Assembly (NCBI RefSeq): GCF_029853675.1
Contig: NZ_CP122539.1
Span: 2,995,001-3,059,000, forward strand
Reading direction: 5' to 3'
Source: Tenacibaculum tangerinum
GTDB lineage: Bacteria; Bacteroidota; Bacteroidia; Flavobacteriales; Flavobacteriaceae
DNA length: 64,000 bases
This document shows, in pieces, positions 1 to 8,611 of this stretch. The notes under the pieces were generated by a model, which did not search any database, was not told the DNA's origin, and saw only the letters and a list, made by a program, of their open reading frames with translations. The first letter of the stretch is position 1. The number at the start of each line of letters is the position of its first letter. The position numbers and the translations under genes are program-made.

Positions 1-576
1 ACAGCACTCGATTTGTTTCAACCCATCTATCATTTAGCAAGTTCAGCAGCGACTATTCGATACCCAAAAACAAGGTTAGATCTCGTGCGTGTAGGTATTT
101 TACAATTTGGCTTTTTTCCAACAAAAGAAATACTAGTGCACTATTTAACGAAAGAAAAAATAGTAGAAAGTCCATTAGAAAGAATTATTTCTTGGAAAAC
201 ACAAATAATGGATGTTAAAACTGTAAAAGCGGGGCAATTTATTGGTTATGGTACCTCGTACTTTACCAATCAAGAAACCAAAATAGCCATTATTCCTGTT
301 GGGTATTCCTCAGGGTACAGTCGTTCATTAAGCAATACAGGAAAGGTTTTAATAAGAGGGCAACGACATAAAATAATAGGAACTATTAATATGAACATGA
401 TGGCGGTAGATATTACCCATGCCAATACTGTTGAAAAAGGAGATGAGGTGGTGTTAATAGGACGCCAAGGAGATGTAGAAATTACAGTTTCTTCATTCAA
501 CGATTCGATACAAATTATCAACTACGAATTATTAACACGACTTCCCGAAAATTTACCAAGAATTATAACAAAATAA
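1..576 (+). CDS. alr: Alanine racemase, C-terminal part (cut by window edge)
   Basis: PLP-dependent racemase that interconverts L- and D-alanine for peptidoglycan synthesis. The reading frame is open from base 1, so the N-terminal barrel with the PLP lysine lies outside the window. What remains is the end of the barrel (HLASSAATIR) and the C-terminal beta domain with VGYSSGYSR, which carries the second catalytic tyrosine, and the NMNMMAVDIT segment. Many Bacteroidota fuse alanine racemase to MurF, and the missing part could hold such a fusion. The next racemase gene starts 2 bases after the stop, so the two are probably co-transcribed. Confidence 0.85.
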   Translation, partial: TALDLFQPIYHLASSAATIRYPKTRLDLVRVGILQFGFFPTKEILVHYLTKEKIVESPLERIISWKTQIMDVKTVKAGQFIGYGTSYFTNQETKIAIIPVGYSSGYSRSLSNTGKVLIRGQRHKIIGTINMNMMAVDITHANTVEKGDEVVLIGRQGDVEITVSSFNDSIQIINYELLTRLPENLPRIITK

Positions 577-578
577 CT

Positions 579-1685
579 ATGGCAGAATTAATCATCTATT
601 CTGAAAGGATAAAGAATAACATAAAAAAGTTAAGCGCTTTTTTTGAAAAGAACCACATAGAGTGGAGTTTGGTAACAAAGGTTTTTTCAGGAGATAAAAC
701 ATTTTTAAAAACAATTTTAACTCCAGATGTAACCCAAAAAATAAACTCCATAGGAGATTCTCGCTTAACAAGCTTACGCAATTTAAGAGAAGTAAATCCA
801 GATTTACGAACTATTTATATAAAACCTCCTGCCAAGATGTATGCCGATGATGTGGTAGAATATGCTGATATTTCTTTAAACAGCTCTTTGACTACCATAG
901 AATCGTTAAATGAAGCAGCAAAGAAGATAGGAAAAGTTCATGAAATCATTATTATGATTGAAATGGGGGAGTTAAGAGAAGGGATAAAAAGAGATGATAT
1001 TTTAGGTTTTTATGAAAAAGTATTCAATTTATCGAATATCGAAGTAATAGGTATTGGTTCAAACTTAGGCTGTATGTATGGGGTAGAGCCTACGTACGAT
1101 AAGTTGTTGCAATTATCGTTGTACAAAGAACTGATATCAGCAAAATTTAATAAGGATTTAAAATATGTTTCAGGAGGTACATCGATTACACTTCCGCTGG
1201 TAGAAAATGGTGTTGCTCCTAAAGATATCAATCATTTTAGAATTGGAGAGGCGGCTTTTTTTGGAATCAGTCCTCTTGAAAACAAACAATTTCAAGATTT
1301 ACATACCGAAACCTTTGAGTTTTATGCAAATGTAATAGAGCTAGAAAAGAAAAAAGTAGTGCCCGATGGTATTATTAGTGAAGCGAGTATAGGACATACC
1401 TCTAACTATGACGAAAGCGATATACAAGAAACCTCTTATAAAGCGATTTTAGACTTTGGTTTACTCGATGTAGATAAGAACGATATTGATGTAGAAGATA
1501 AAGAAATATCTTTTGTCGGGATAACTTCAGATATGTTAGTAATTGATGTGGGACTTAATAAAAATGAGTTGGGAGAAACGAAATACAAAGTAGGAGATAA
1601 GGTGAAATTCAGACTGAGTTATATGGGTGTTGCCAGACTGTTAAGTTCTAAGTTTATTGACAAAATTTACGTAGAAAAAGAGTAG
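579..1685 (+). CDS. Alanine/ornithine racemase-family PLP enzyme (YhfX/OrR-like)
   Basis: A second PLP racemase of 368 residues, from the divergent branch that includes ornithine racemase and YhfX rather than classical Alr. The N-terminal barrel has VTKVFSGD with the probable PLP lysine at K34. Later landmarks are IGIGSNLGC and VSGGTSITLP (phosphate-binding region) and the beta domain with EASIGHTSNYDESD. The substrate cannot be read from sequence; a basic or other amino acid is likely. It follows the alanine racemase gene with a 2-base gap, and a D-amino-acid-dehydrogenase-type gene lies convergent downstream. Confidence 0.8.
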   Translation: MAELIIYSERIKNNIKKLSAFFEKNHIEWSLVTKVFSGDKTFLKTILTPDVTQKINSIGDSRLTSLRNLREVNPDLRTIYIKPPAKMYADDVVEYADISLNSSLTTIESLNEAAKKIGKVHEIIIMIEMGELREGIKRDDILGFYEKVFNLSNIEVIGIGSNLGCMYGVEPTYDKLLQLSLYKELISAKFNKDLKYVSGGTSITLPLVENGVAPKDINHFRIGEAAFFGISPLENKQFQDLHTETFEFYANVIELEKKKVVPDGIISEASIGHTSNYDESDIQETSYKAILDFGLLDVDKNDIDVEDKEISFVGITSDMLVIDVGLNKNELGETKYKVGDKVKFRLSYMGVARLLSSKFIDKIYVEKE

Positions 1686-1706
1686 AACTTCTTAAAATTT
1701 CAAACA

Positions 1707-2951
1707 CTAATTAAAACGTTCTACATTAAAAGGAGTCATAGGTAAACTCGTTTTTTTATCAGAAATAATTTCAGAAACCAATTTACCCGTAGCAGGGCCT
1801 AAACTCCATCCCATCATAGCATGTCCAGTTGCTACGGTTACATTTTTAATCTTTGATAGTCTGCCAATGTATGGTAATCCATCAGGAGAGCATGGGCGTA
1901 AGCCAGTTTCAACATTGTTTATTTCGTTTTCATTGATGCTTAATCCGTTGTAATAACTTTTACTAGCATTTACAATGGCATCTACTCTTTTTTTATTGAT
2001 TTTTTGATTGATACCAGCAATTTCCATCATACCACCAAAACGTGTAAATCCATTCATCGGAGTAACGGCAACCTTCGCCTCGGTTAAAATAGCTGGTATG
2101 CTAATACCCGTTTTACTTTTTACGTTCATTCGATATCCTTTACCTGCCTGAACAGGAATCGTAATTCCTAATTTTTTAGCTAGTTTTTGTGTCCAAGATC
2201 CAGTAGTTAAAATAAACTCATCACCAATAATCGTGCTGTTTTTAGTTGTAATTGATACCACTTTATTGGTAGAAATATGAAAGTCTAACACTTCTTCATC
2301 AGATAAAAATGTAACGTTGTGTTCTTCTAAATACAACTTCAATTGTTGCATATATTCGTTCGGAGTCATGTGCGCATCAGAATGGTAATATACAGCTCCT
2401 TTGATATTCAATGAAATATGGGGTTCTAGTTTTTGAGTTTCTTGGGCAGTTAAAAGTTCAACCTTCAATCCTTCTTGTATACCAAGTTTTCCGATATTCC
2501 ATTCCTCTTCCCCCATTTTATCAGTTTTATAATACATCATCAATCCTTTATGCTGGTAATGAAAATCAAAATCTTTTGAAGCTTTGATCTCTTCGTATAG
2601 TTCTTTACTGAACACATTAAAGTTTTTAATAACAGGAATAGCCGCTGCCACTTTTTGGTGGGTTGCTGATTTTTTAAATAACCAAGCCCATTGAAAGAAA
2701 TCATAATCTAAACGAGGTTTGATAGCTAACGGACTGGTAGAACTGAGCATCCATTTGAGCCCTTTGCTAATCATTCCAGGAGCAGCTAAGGAAATAATAT
2801 GACTAGGAGTAATAATTCCCGCATTGACATACGAAGCTCCCGATGAAAAATCTGATTTTTCAACTACCGTTACTTGGTGTCCTTCTTTTTGAAGATAATA
2901 TGCAGTAGATAAACCTATGATTCCACCGCCAATGATAATACAGTTTTTCAA
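1707..2951 (-). CDS. D-hydroxyproline dehydrogenase-type FAD oxidoreductase (DadA family)
   Basis: FAD-dependent amine oxidoreductase of 414 residues. The N-terminus carries the dinucleotide-binding motif IIGGGIIGLSTAYYL followed by VVEKSD. The C-terminus has GLRPCSPDGLPYIGR and ATGHAMMGWSLGPATG, the usual FAD contacts of the DadA/glycine oxidase family. Because the 4-hydroxyproline epimerase, deaminase and semialdehyde dehydrogenase genes lie on the same strand, the inferred reaction is oxidation of cis-4-hydroxy-D-proline to 1-pyrroline-4-hydroxy-2-carboxylate. It is the last enzyme gene of the cluster and is separated from the epimerase by a four-helix-bundle gene and repeats. On its own it could be a general D-amino acid dehydrogenase. 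Confidence 0.85.
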   Translation of the reverse strand: MKNCIIIGGGIIGLSTAYYLQKEGHQVTVVEKSDFSSGASYVNAGIITPSHIISLAAPGMISKGLKWMLSSTSPLAIKPRLDYDFFQWAWLFKKSATHQKVAAAIPVIKNFNVFSKELYEEIKASKDFDFHYQHKGLMMYYKTDKMGEEEWNIGKLGIQEGLKVELLTAQETQKLEPHISLNIKGAVYYHSDAHMTPNEYMQQLKLYLEEHNVTFLSDEEVLDFHISTNKVVSITTKNSTIIGDEFILTTGSWTQKLAKKLGITIPVQAGKGYRMNVKSKTGISIPAILTEAKVAVTPMNGFTRFGGMMEIAGINQKINKKRVDAIVNASKSYYNGLSINENEINNVETGLRPCSPDGLPYIGRLSKIKNVTVATGHAMMGWSLGPATGKLVSEIISDKKTSLPMTPFNVERFN

Positions 2952-3150
2952 TGAGTTAATGGGTTAATGAGATAATGGATTAATGATTTACTGATTCAAT
3001 GTTTTAATGTTTTAATTTTTCAATGACTTACTGATTTAATGTTTTAATGGGTTAATGAGATAATGAGTTAACTATTTGCTGTTTCATTTTTTTAATGTTT
3101 TAATTCTTCAATGATTTAATGTGTTAATAAGTGATTTACTTACTAGTAGA
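2952..3150. repeat. TTAATG-rich degenerate repeat, left flank of four-helix-bundle gene
   Basis: Low-complexity tract of variants of TTAATGGG, TTAATGAG and TTTTAATG. It includes aatgggttaatgagataatg near 2958-2977, whose inverted form lies on the other side of the four-helix-bundle gene at 3650-3669. No reading frame is apparent. Confidence 0.75.
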
Positions 3151-3513
3151 TTAACTACTTCCTGAATTTTTCCGTGCTTTAGAAACAATCTTAACAATTT
3201 CTAAGGATTCTTTCATCAAAGGTTTTAATTGTTCATCAGAAGCTAGTTTTGTGTCTTTTAGTAATTCTAGCCAAAATAATGTTTCATCTGCTTCTTCTAA
3301 TACGATAGACATTTTTGCAAAGAACTCTCTTTGAGAGCGAGCAATACATGCAGCCCTATAGTTTGCAGCAGTAGAAGTTACTGAGCGAATTAATTGCTTT
3401 CCTATTATTCTTGTAGCATCAGTTTTTTGAATTTGATTGTAAAGTAAAATAATATTCACAGCTAATTGTTTTGTTCTACTTTTAACACTTTCTATAAATT
3501 CCGATTTATTCAC
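3151..3513 (-). CDS. Four-helix bundle protein (23S rRNA intervening-sequence family)
   Basis: Small all-helical protein of 120 residues in the family first found in 23S rRNA intervening sequences. Landmarks are RTKQLAVNIILLYNQI near the start, IGKQLIRSVTSTAANYRAAC in the middle, and the helix SIVLEEADETLFWLELL. The function of the family is unknown. The start is GTG, since no ATG exists in frame before an upstream stop. The gene sits inside the hydroxyproline cluster, on the same strand but flanked on both sides by TTAATG-type repeats in inverted orientation, so it looks like an inserted cassette rather than a pathway member. Confidence 0.85.
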   Translation of the reverse strand: MNKSEFIESVKSRTKQLAVNIILLYNQIQKTDATRIIGKQLIRSVTSTAANYRAACIARSQREFFAKMSIVLEEADETLFWLELLKDTKLASDEQLKPLMKESLEIVKIVSKARKNSGSS

Positions 3514-3681
3514 AACAGTTTTAATTAATTTTTCCCTAATTTAAGGATATAATGGAATAAATTAATTCATTCGCTTATAAAAAATCACTTCATCAACTCC
3601 CTCATTGAATCATTTCCTCATTGAATCATTAATTCATTGAAACATTCCCCATTATCTCATTAATCCATTTCATTGCTAGCC
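3514..3681. repeat. CATTAA-rich repeat, right flank of four-helix-bundle gene
   Basis: Holds cattatctcattaatccatt at 3650-3669, the inverted complement (one mismatch) of a segment at 2958-2977, plus several CATTGAATCATT units. Together with the left flank it forms an imperfect inverted-repeat frame around the four-helix-bundle gene. Confidence 0.7.
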
Positions 3682-4689
3682 TTAAATAACTTGAAAACCA
3701 TGTGCATACGGGTCATCTTCATCATCAATTATAATGGTGTTATATCCGTATACTTTAGCCCAACCTTCTATGCTCGGAATAATGGCTTGTTTTCCGTTTA
3801 AAGTAGTTTCTTTCACTACTCGACCTATAAACTTACTTCCAATAAAACTTTCATGAATAAATTCTTCACCAAGTTGTAGTTTTCCTTTGGCATATAATTG
3901 CGCTAAACGCGCTGAGGTTCCTGTGCCGCACGGACTTCTATCAATCGCTTTATTACCATAAAAAACAGCATTTCTTCCTGAGGAAGTTGGGTCGATAGGG
4001 TTGCCTGTCCATAAGATATGCGTTACATCTCTAATCGTATCGTTTTCGGGATGAATAAACATATTTGGATATTTTTCATTGATTCGATTTCGAACAATTT
4101 GAGAGTATTGAATAATTTTAGAAGCGGTAAAATTATGGATTCCCGAAAAGTTTTTTTGAGGGTCAACAATAGCATAATAGTTTCCGCCGTAGGCAACATC
4201 AAAAGTAATTTCACCTAATTCGGGGCATTCTATTGTTAAATCTTCGGCAGCTAGATAACTTTTTACATTCGTTAGTCGAACCCAATCTACTTTTTTACCA
4301 GTTTGTTGGTATTCAATTTCAACCAATCCTGCAGGTGTTTCCATTTTAATTTTTCCCGGAAATTTAGGACTTACCAATCCTTCTTCAATGGCGATGGTTA
4401 TTGTTCCGATGGTTCCATGACCACACATGGGTAAACATCCAGAAGTTTCAATAAATAAAACAGCAACATCATTTTCAGGGTTGTGAGGAGGAAATAAGAT
4501 AGAGCCACTCATCATATCGTGTCCACGAGGTTCAAACATGAGTCCTTTGCGAATCCAATCGTATTCTTTTAAAAAATGCTGGCGTTTTTCACTCATACTC
4601 GCTCCTGATAAATTCGGACCTCCGCCTGCAACAACTCTTACAGGGTTACCACAAGTATGTGCATCAATGCAAAAAAAAGTTTTTTTCAT
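3682..4689 (-). CDS. 4-hydroxyproline 2-epimerase (proline racemase family)
   Basis: Epimerises trans-4-hydroxy-L-proline to cis-4-hydroxy-D-proline, the first step of hydroxyproline breakdown. From the chosen start the protein has 335 residues. Both catalytic cysteines are present, C89 in MCGHGTIG and C254 in DRSPCGTGTSAR. This argues for an epimerase rather than the trans-3-hydroxyproline dehydratase branch, where the second cysteine is replaced. The frame is open 26 codons further upstream, but MKKTFFCIDAHTCGNPVRV matches the family N-terminus, so the start was set at 4689. The genes on either side encode later steps of the same pathway. Confidence 0.93.
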   Translation of the reverse strand: MKKTFFCIDAHTCGNPVRVVAGGGPNLSGASMSEKRQHFLKEYDWIRKGLMFEPRGHDMMSGSILFPPHNPENDVAVLFIETSGCLPMCGHGTIGTITIAIEEGLVSPKFPGKIKMETPAGLVEIEYQQTGKKVDWVRLTNVKSYLAAEDLTIECPELGEITFDVAYGGNYYAIVDPQKNFSGIHNFTASKIIQYSQIVRNRINEKYPNMFIHPENDTIRDVTHILWTGNPIDPTSSGRNAVFYGNKAIDRSPCGTGTSARLAQLYAKGKLQLGEEFIHESFIGSKFIGRVVKETTLNGKQAIIPSIEGWAKVYGYNTIIIDDEDDPYAHGFQVI

Positions 4690-4849
4690 CTTAACCAAAT
4701 TGAATCGCCAGCTTGAATTATTTAGTAGAAAAAACCCTTCAAAAAATTTTCTATTAATCAAAAACAAAGCTGGCTTTATTTCAATTTCTTTAGATGCCCC
4801 AAAAGTAAGTTTTTGATTTCAGAGTTTCTAAAGAAAACATTAAATTTTA

Positions 4850-6436
4850 TTATTTAATCTGTTTTTTTGTTAATACACCGTTAATAGAACGTAAAATTTC
4901 TGATGGGTTTTCGTTTTTTAGTTCATCTGGTAATATATGGTTTGGCCAATCTTGATAACAAAAAGGACGTACCCAACGTTGAATAGAATTAATTCCAACA
5001 GCTGTAAACCTACTATCTGTTGAGGCAGGATAAGGCCCTCCATGTACCATTGATGGGCAAACTTCTACCCCAGTAGGTACTCCGTTGAAAATAATTCTTC
5101 CTACTCTATTTTGTAAAGCAGCAACAATATTTGAGTAGTTTGCTACTTCATTAGCATCAGAAATCACTGTTCCAGTTAGTTGACCCTCTAAATTTAAAAC
5201 AATTTTTTCTAATTGTTGTTCGTTTTCGCATTGAACTACGATAGAGTAGGGGCCAAAAACTTCTTGATGTAAGGTTGGATTCTCTAAAAATGTTTTTCCT
5301 TCAACCGTTGTAACTATTTGTGAAGCATAATTAGGTGGTGTGTTTTCTTTATAGCTAGCAACTACCGTTAATCCTTCTTGAGCAATAGCTTTGTTTTTAT
5401 TACGCTCATAAGCTCCTATAATGTTTGGGTGCAGCATACAAGTAGGATTGATTTCTACGATTTTATGAGCTAATGAATTGATAAAATTTGTTAAGCTTTC
5501 TCCTTTCAGTCCTAAAATTAGCCCAGGATTGGTGCAAAATTGTCCCGTACCTAAGGTGATGGAGTTGGCATAGGTAGCAGCCAAACTTTCTGCCCTGTTT
5601 TCTAATGCTTTTGGAAGCATAATCACTGGGTTGATGCTTCCCATTTCTGCAAATACAGGAATGGGCTCTTCGCGTTTAGCAGCCAAATCTAACAAAGCTC
5701 TACCACCACGAATGCTACCTGTAAAACCAACTGCTTTTACTTTTGGATGTGCCACCAATTGTTGTCCGACTTCAATACCACCAGAATTTAAGTTAGAAAA
5801 AACACCGTTGGGCATGCCTGTTTTTTCTGCGGCTTTTATAATTGCCGAAGCAATGAGTTCACCTGTGCCCGCATGCATGGGGTGCGATTTTACGATTACA
5901 GGGCAACCAGCGGCGAAAGCAGCAGCCGTATCTCCGCCTGCGGTTGAATAGGCAAGAGGGAAGTTACTCGCCCCAAAAACAACTACAGGACCTAATGGTA
6001 TATTCATTTTGCGTAGGTCTGATTTTGGGTTTGGTTCTCTATCGGGAATTGCAGTGTCAATCATAGCTTCTACCCAAGAGCCTTCTTCAACTAAATCAGC
6101 GAAAGAGCGTAGTTGAAATACGGTTCTTCCTCGTTCTCCTTTTGCACGACCTTCAGGTAATCCAGATTCTGTACAATAGATTTGTATCAATTCATCATCT
6201 AAGGCTAAAATTTCATCAGCAATGGTATTTAAAAACGCAGCTTTTCTTTTGCCAGAAATGGTTCTGTATTCTTTAAAAGCTTTTGAAGCTAAATCGACGG
6301 CTTTATTTATTTCTTCTGGAGTTGCCTCGGTAAACACATGCTCATTTTCCTGATGTGATTGAGGGTTGAAGGTGGTATACCTTGTATTTCCTGATGCGAT
6401 TAATTGATTTCCTATATAGTTTTTTCCTGTAATCAT
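4850..6436 (-). CDS. Alpha-ketoglutaric semialdehyde dehydrogenase (NADP-type)
   Basis: Aldehyde dehydrogenase of 528 residues that oxidises 2,5-dioxopentanoate to 2-oxoglutarate, the last step of the hydroxyproline route. Visible landmarks are VVVFGASNFPLAYSTAGGDT (substrate and cofactor region), GFTGSIRGGRALLDLA (cofactor binding), general base E264 in FAEMGSINPV and catalytic C301 in GTGQFCTNPGL. These features and the length fit the KGSADH class found with hydroxyproline and sugar-acid pathways. It lies between the epimerase and the deaminase genes on the same strand. Confidence 0.92.
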   Translation of the reverse strand: MITGKNYIGNQLIASGNTRYTTFNPQSHQENEHVFTEATPEEINKAVDLASKAFKEYRTISGKRKAAFLNTIADEILALDDELIQIYCTESGLPEGRAKGERGRTVFQLRSFADLVEEGSWVEAMIDTAIPDREPNPKSDLRKMNIPLGPVVVFGASNFPLAYSTAGGDTAAAFAAGCPVIVKSHPMHAGTGELIASAIIKAAEKTGMPNGVFSNLNSGGIEVGQQLVAHPKVKAVGFTGSIRGGRALLDLAAKREEPIPVFAEMGSINPVIMLPKALENRAESLAATYANSITLGTGQFCTNPGLILGLKGESLTNFINSLAHKIVEINPTCMLHPNIIGAYERNKNKAIAQEGLTVVASYKENTPPNYASQIVTTVEGKTFLENPTLHQEVFGPYSIVVQCENEQQLEKIVLNLEGQLTGTVISDANEVANYSNIVAALQNRVGRIIFNGVPTGVEVCPSMVHGGPYPASTDSRFTAVGINSIQRWVRPFCYQDWPNHILPDELKNENPSEILRSINGVLTKKQIK

Positions 6437-6590
6437 ATTTGAATGGCTAAATGAGTTAATTGGTTAATGAGAAAATGAGTTAATGGTGTAATGAGTTAAT
6501 GGGTTAATGAGTTAATGAGAAAATGAGTTAATGGGTTAATTGTTTAGTCAAAAACTTTACTTTGTTACTGTTTCATTATTTCAATGGGTT
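6437..6590. repeat. TTAATGAG/TTAATGGG repeat tract between KGSADH and deaminase genes
   Basis: About ten imperfect copies of an 8-base unit (TTAATGAG or TTAATGGG, with AAAATGAG variants). The tract runs into the last bases of the deaminase gene, so that gene's stop codon lies within the repeat. The same unit occurs around the four-helix-bundle gene and, inverted, near 33520-33590. Confidence 0.8.
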
Positions 6591-7507
6591 AATGATAGCG
6601 ATTTATAATCGGGTAGTATCGGTCTGTTTTTTAAACCTATTTCTATTATGTTTAAAACCTGTTTGCGCTCTTCACCAACTAAGGGTAGCCTTGGTGCTCG
6701 AACATTTTCGGTACCAATACCTGTAGCGACTTCGGCTAGTTTAATGTTTTGTACTAATTTAGGGTTTATATCTAATTCAAGCAACGGTAAAAACCAACGA
6801 TAAATTTCTAAGGCTTCCTGTATACGTCCTGCTTTTTGCAATTCATAAATGGCTACTGTTTCTTTCGGAAAAGCACAAACTAAACCAGCTATCCAACCAT
6901 CTGCTCCCATTAACAAGCTTTCTAAGGCTAAGGTATCGACACCCGTCATTATTTTTAAACGATTTCCGAAACGGTTTTTAATCCGCGTTACGTTAGAAAT
7001 GTCTCGAGTTGATTCTTTAACAGCTTCGATATTATCACAGGTTAACAATTCTTCAAACATATCTAACGTAACCTCAATTTTATAATCAACAGGATTGTTG
7101 TATACCATAATCGGAAGTGAGGTATTATTTGCTACTGCTTTGAAGTATTCAACAGTTTCTCTATCACAAGATTTATAGCGCATAGGAGGAAGCATCATCA
7201 ACCCTTTCGCTCCGTCTTCTTCGGCTTTTTGGGCTGCTTCAATAGCACCTTTAGTCGTTTGTTCAGCAATGTTAATTAATACGGGAACTTGATTCTCTAC
7301 AAGGTCGACAGCAGTTCTTGTCAATATTCTTTTTTCTTCATCAGACAAGGTACTGGCTTCCCCTAAAGTACCGCCTAGTACAATTCCATGAACACCAGCA
7401 TCGAGCTGTGCTTTTATATTTACTTCAAACATATTCAAGTCTAAAGTATCATTATTTGTAAACTTTGTTGTTACTGCTGGCATTACGCCTTTCCAATTTA
7501 TACGCAT
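6581..7507 (-). CDS. 1-pyrroline-4-hydroxy-2-carboxylate deaminase-type enzyme (DHDPS/NAL family)
   Basis: Class I aldolase-fold protein of 308 residues from the dihydrodipicolinate synthase/N-acetylneuraminate lyase superfamily. It has GGTLGEASTLSDEEK near residue 45, the tyrosine Y136 in MVYNNPVDY and the Schiff-base lysine K164 in AVKESTRD. In a cluster with hydroxyproline epimerase and KGSADH, the expected reaction is deamination of 1-pyrroline-4-hydroxy-2-carboxylate to alpha-ketoglutaric semialdehyde. It is the promoter-proximal gene of the minus-strand cluster, and the divergent AraC regulator starts 156 bases away. Confidence 0.9.
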   Translation of the reverse strand: MRINWKGVMPAVTTKFTNNDTLDLNMFEVNIKAQLDAGVHGIVLGGTLGEASTLSDEEKRILTRTAVDLVENQVPVLINIAEQTTKGAIEAAQKAEEDGAKGLMMLPPMRYKSCDRETVEYFKAVANNTSLPIMVYNNPVDYKIEVTLDMFEELLTCDNIEAVKESTRDISNVTRIKNRFGNRLKIMTGVDTLALESLLMGADGWIAGLVCAFPKETVAIYELQKAGRIQEALEIYRWFLPLLELDINPKLVQNIKLAEVATGIGTENVRAPRLPLVGEERKQVLNIIEIGLKNRPILPDYKSLSLTH

Positions 7508-7612
7508 CGTACTCTTTTTTTTGTTACAAAGTTATCATGAAGGAAGTATTGAGTTTTATTTCAAATTACCCTATGCTAATACTATATTATCTTAAATTGT
7601 GTTTTTAATGCA

Positions 7613-7640
7613 TTGAATTAGTAGTATTTGCATACTTTTG
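7613..7640 (+). promoter_or_regulatory. Bacteroidota-type promoter for the AraC regulator
   Basis: A TACTTTTG box at 7633-7640 matches TAnnTTTG, with TTG at 7613-7615. The spacer is 17 bases, slightly short. It lies 23 bases before the AraC start, in the divergent intergenic region shared with the hydroxyproline cluster. Confidence 0.45.
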
Positions 7641-7662
7641 AATACTAACAGTAGTTTTTTGA

Positions 7663-8511
7663 ATGAAAGTTTTACCGTTTAAAATACCTAAAACCCAAAA
7701 TATTGGATTGATTTATCAAGAAGATAAAGAAGATTATTTTTACGATAAATTTCATCAGCATGAAGAAATACAGGTGTGTGTAATCGTTAAAGGAGAAGGT
7801 ACACTGATTGTTGGTGATACGATTACCAAGTATGCATCCGGTGATGTTTTGGTAATAGGAAGTTACTTGCCACATGTTTTTAAAAGTGATGCTTCTATTA
7901 TTAAAGAATCGTTTATGATTTCATTATTTTTTACGAAGCATTCTTTTGGAAAAGATTTTTTTTTGTTAGATGATTTTAAAGAATTGCTTCCTTTTTTTGA
8001 AAAGTCAGTATCAGGATTTAAACTTGTTGAAAATAGAAGAGAAGTAATGAAGATTTTTTTAGGATTGCAAAAATCTACCAACCTGAACCGATTTATAGGC
8101 TTACTTCAAGTTTTAAAGATTGTAATAAACTCAAAAACAGAAGCACTTGCGAGTTTTGTTTACCCAAAAAGATATACAGATAATGAGGGGGATAGAATGC
8201 GTACTATCATGGATTTTACAATGAATAATTTTGATAAAAATATCAATTTACATGAAATTGCTGAAAAGGCAAACATGACTCCTAATGCCTTTTGCAGGTA
8301 TTTTAAACAACGAACCAATAAAACCTATTTTACTTTTTTAAATGAATTACGAATCGAAAACGCCTGTAAATTATTAGTTTCAAATAATTCTCTTACAATC
8401 AGTGAAATAGCATATAAATGCGGATTCAATAACTTGTCTAATTTCAATAGAAGTTTTAAAAAAAATAAATTGATAAAACCATCAGAATACAGAATAAATT
8501 CGGGTTTTTAG
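7663..8511 (+). CDS. AraC-family transcriptional regulator (cupin plus HTH)
   Basis: One-component regulator of 282 residues. The N-terminal 100 residues form a cupin-like sensor domain (KFHQHEEIQVCVIVKGEG). The C-terminal 100 residues hold two helix-turn-helix units: NLHEIAEKANMTPNAFCRYF, then the signature ISEIAYKCGFNNLSNFNRSF. It is transcribed divergently from the hydroxyproline cluster, so control of that cluster by hydroxyproline or an intermediate is inferred. No direct effector evidence can be read. Confidence 0.92.
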   Translation: MKVLPFKIPKTQNIGLIYQEDKEDYFYDKFHQHEEIQVCVIVKGEGTLIVGDTITKYASGDVLVIGSYLPHVFKSDASIIKESFMISLFFTKHSFGKDFFLLDDFKELLPFFEKSVSGFKLVENRREVMKIFLGLQKSTNLNRFIGLLQVLKIVINSKTEALASFVYPKRYTDNEGDRMRTIMDFTMNNFDKNINLHEIAEKANMTPNAFCRYFKQRTNKTYFTFLNELRIENACKLLVSNNSLTISEIAYKCGFNNLSNFNRSFKKNKLIKPSEYRINSGF

Positions 8512-8611
8512 CACTTAACTTGTTTTAGTATTGTAAGAAAACAAAAGATTGTCGTATTTTTTTAAAAACAGTTGATTATATTTGACAGCTATTATTATCC
8601 AATGAGCTTTA

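Noticed and set aside
4690..4767. A 26-codon N-terminal extension of the 4-hydroxyproline epimerase
   Set aside because: The extension does not belong to the family, and MKKTFFCIDAHTCGN is the usual start. The same reasoning was used for UppS, BamA and the second OmpH.
6437..6590. A CRISPR array
   Set aside because: The units are 8-base, contiguous and degenerate with no spacers, and no cas genes are present.
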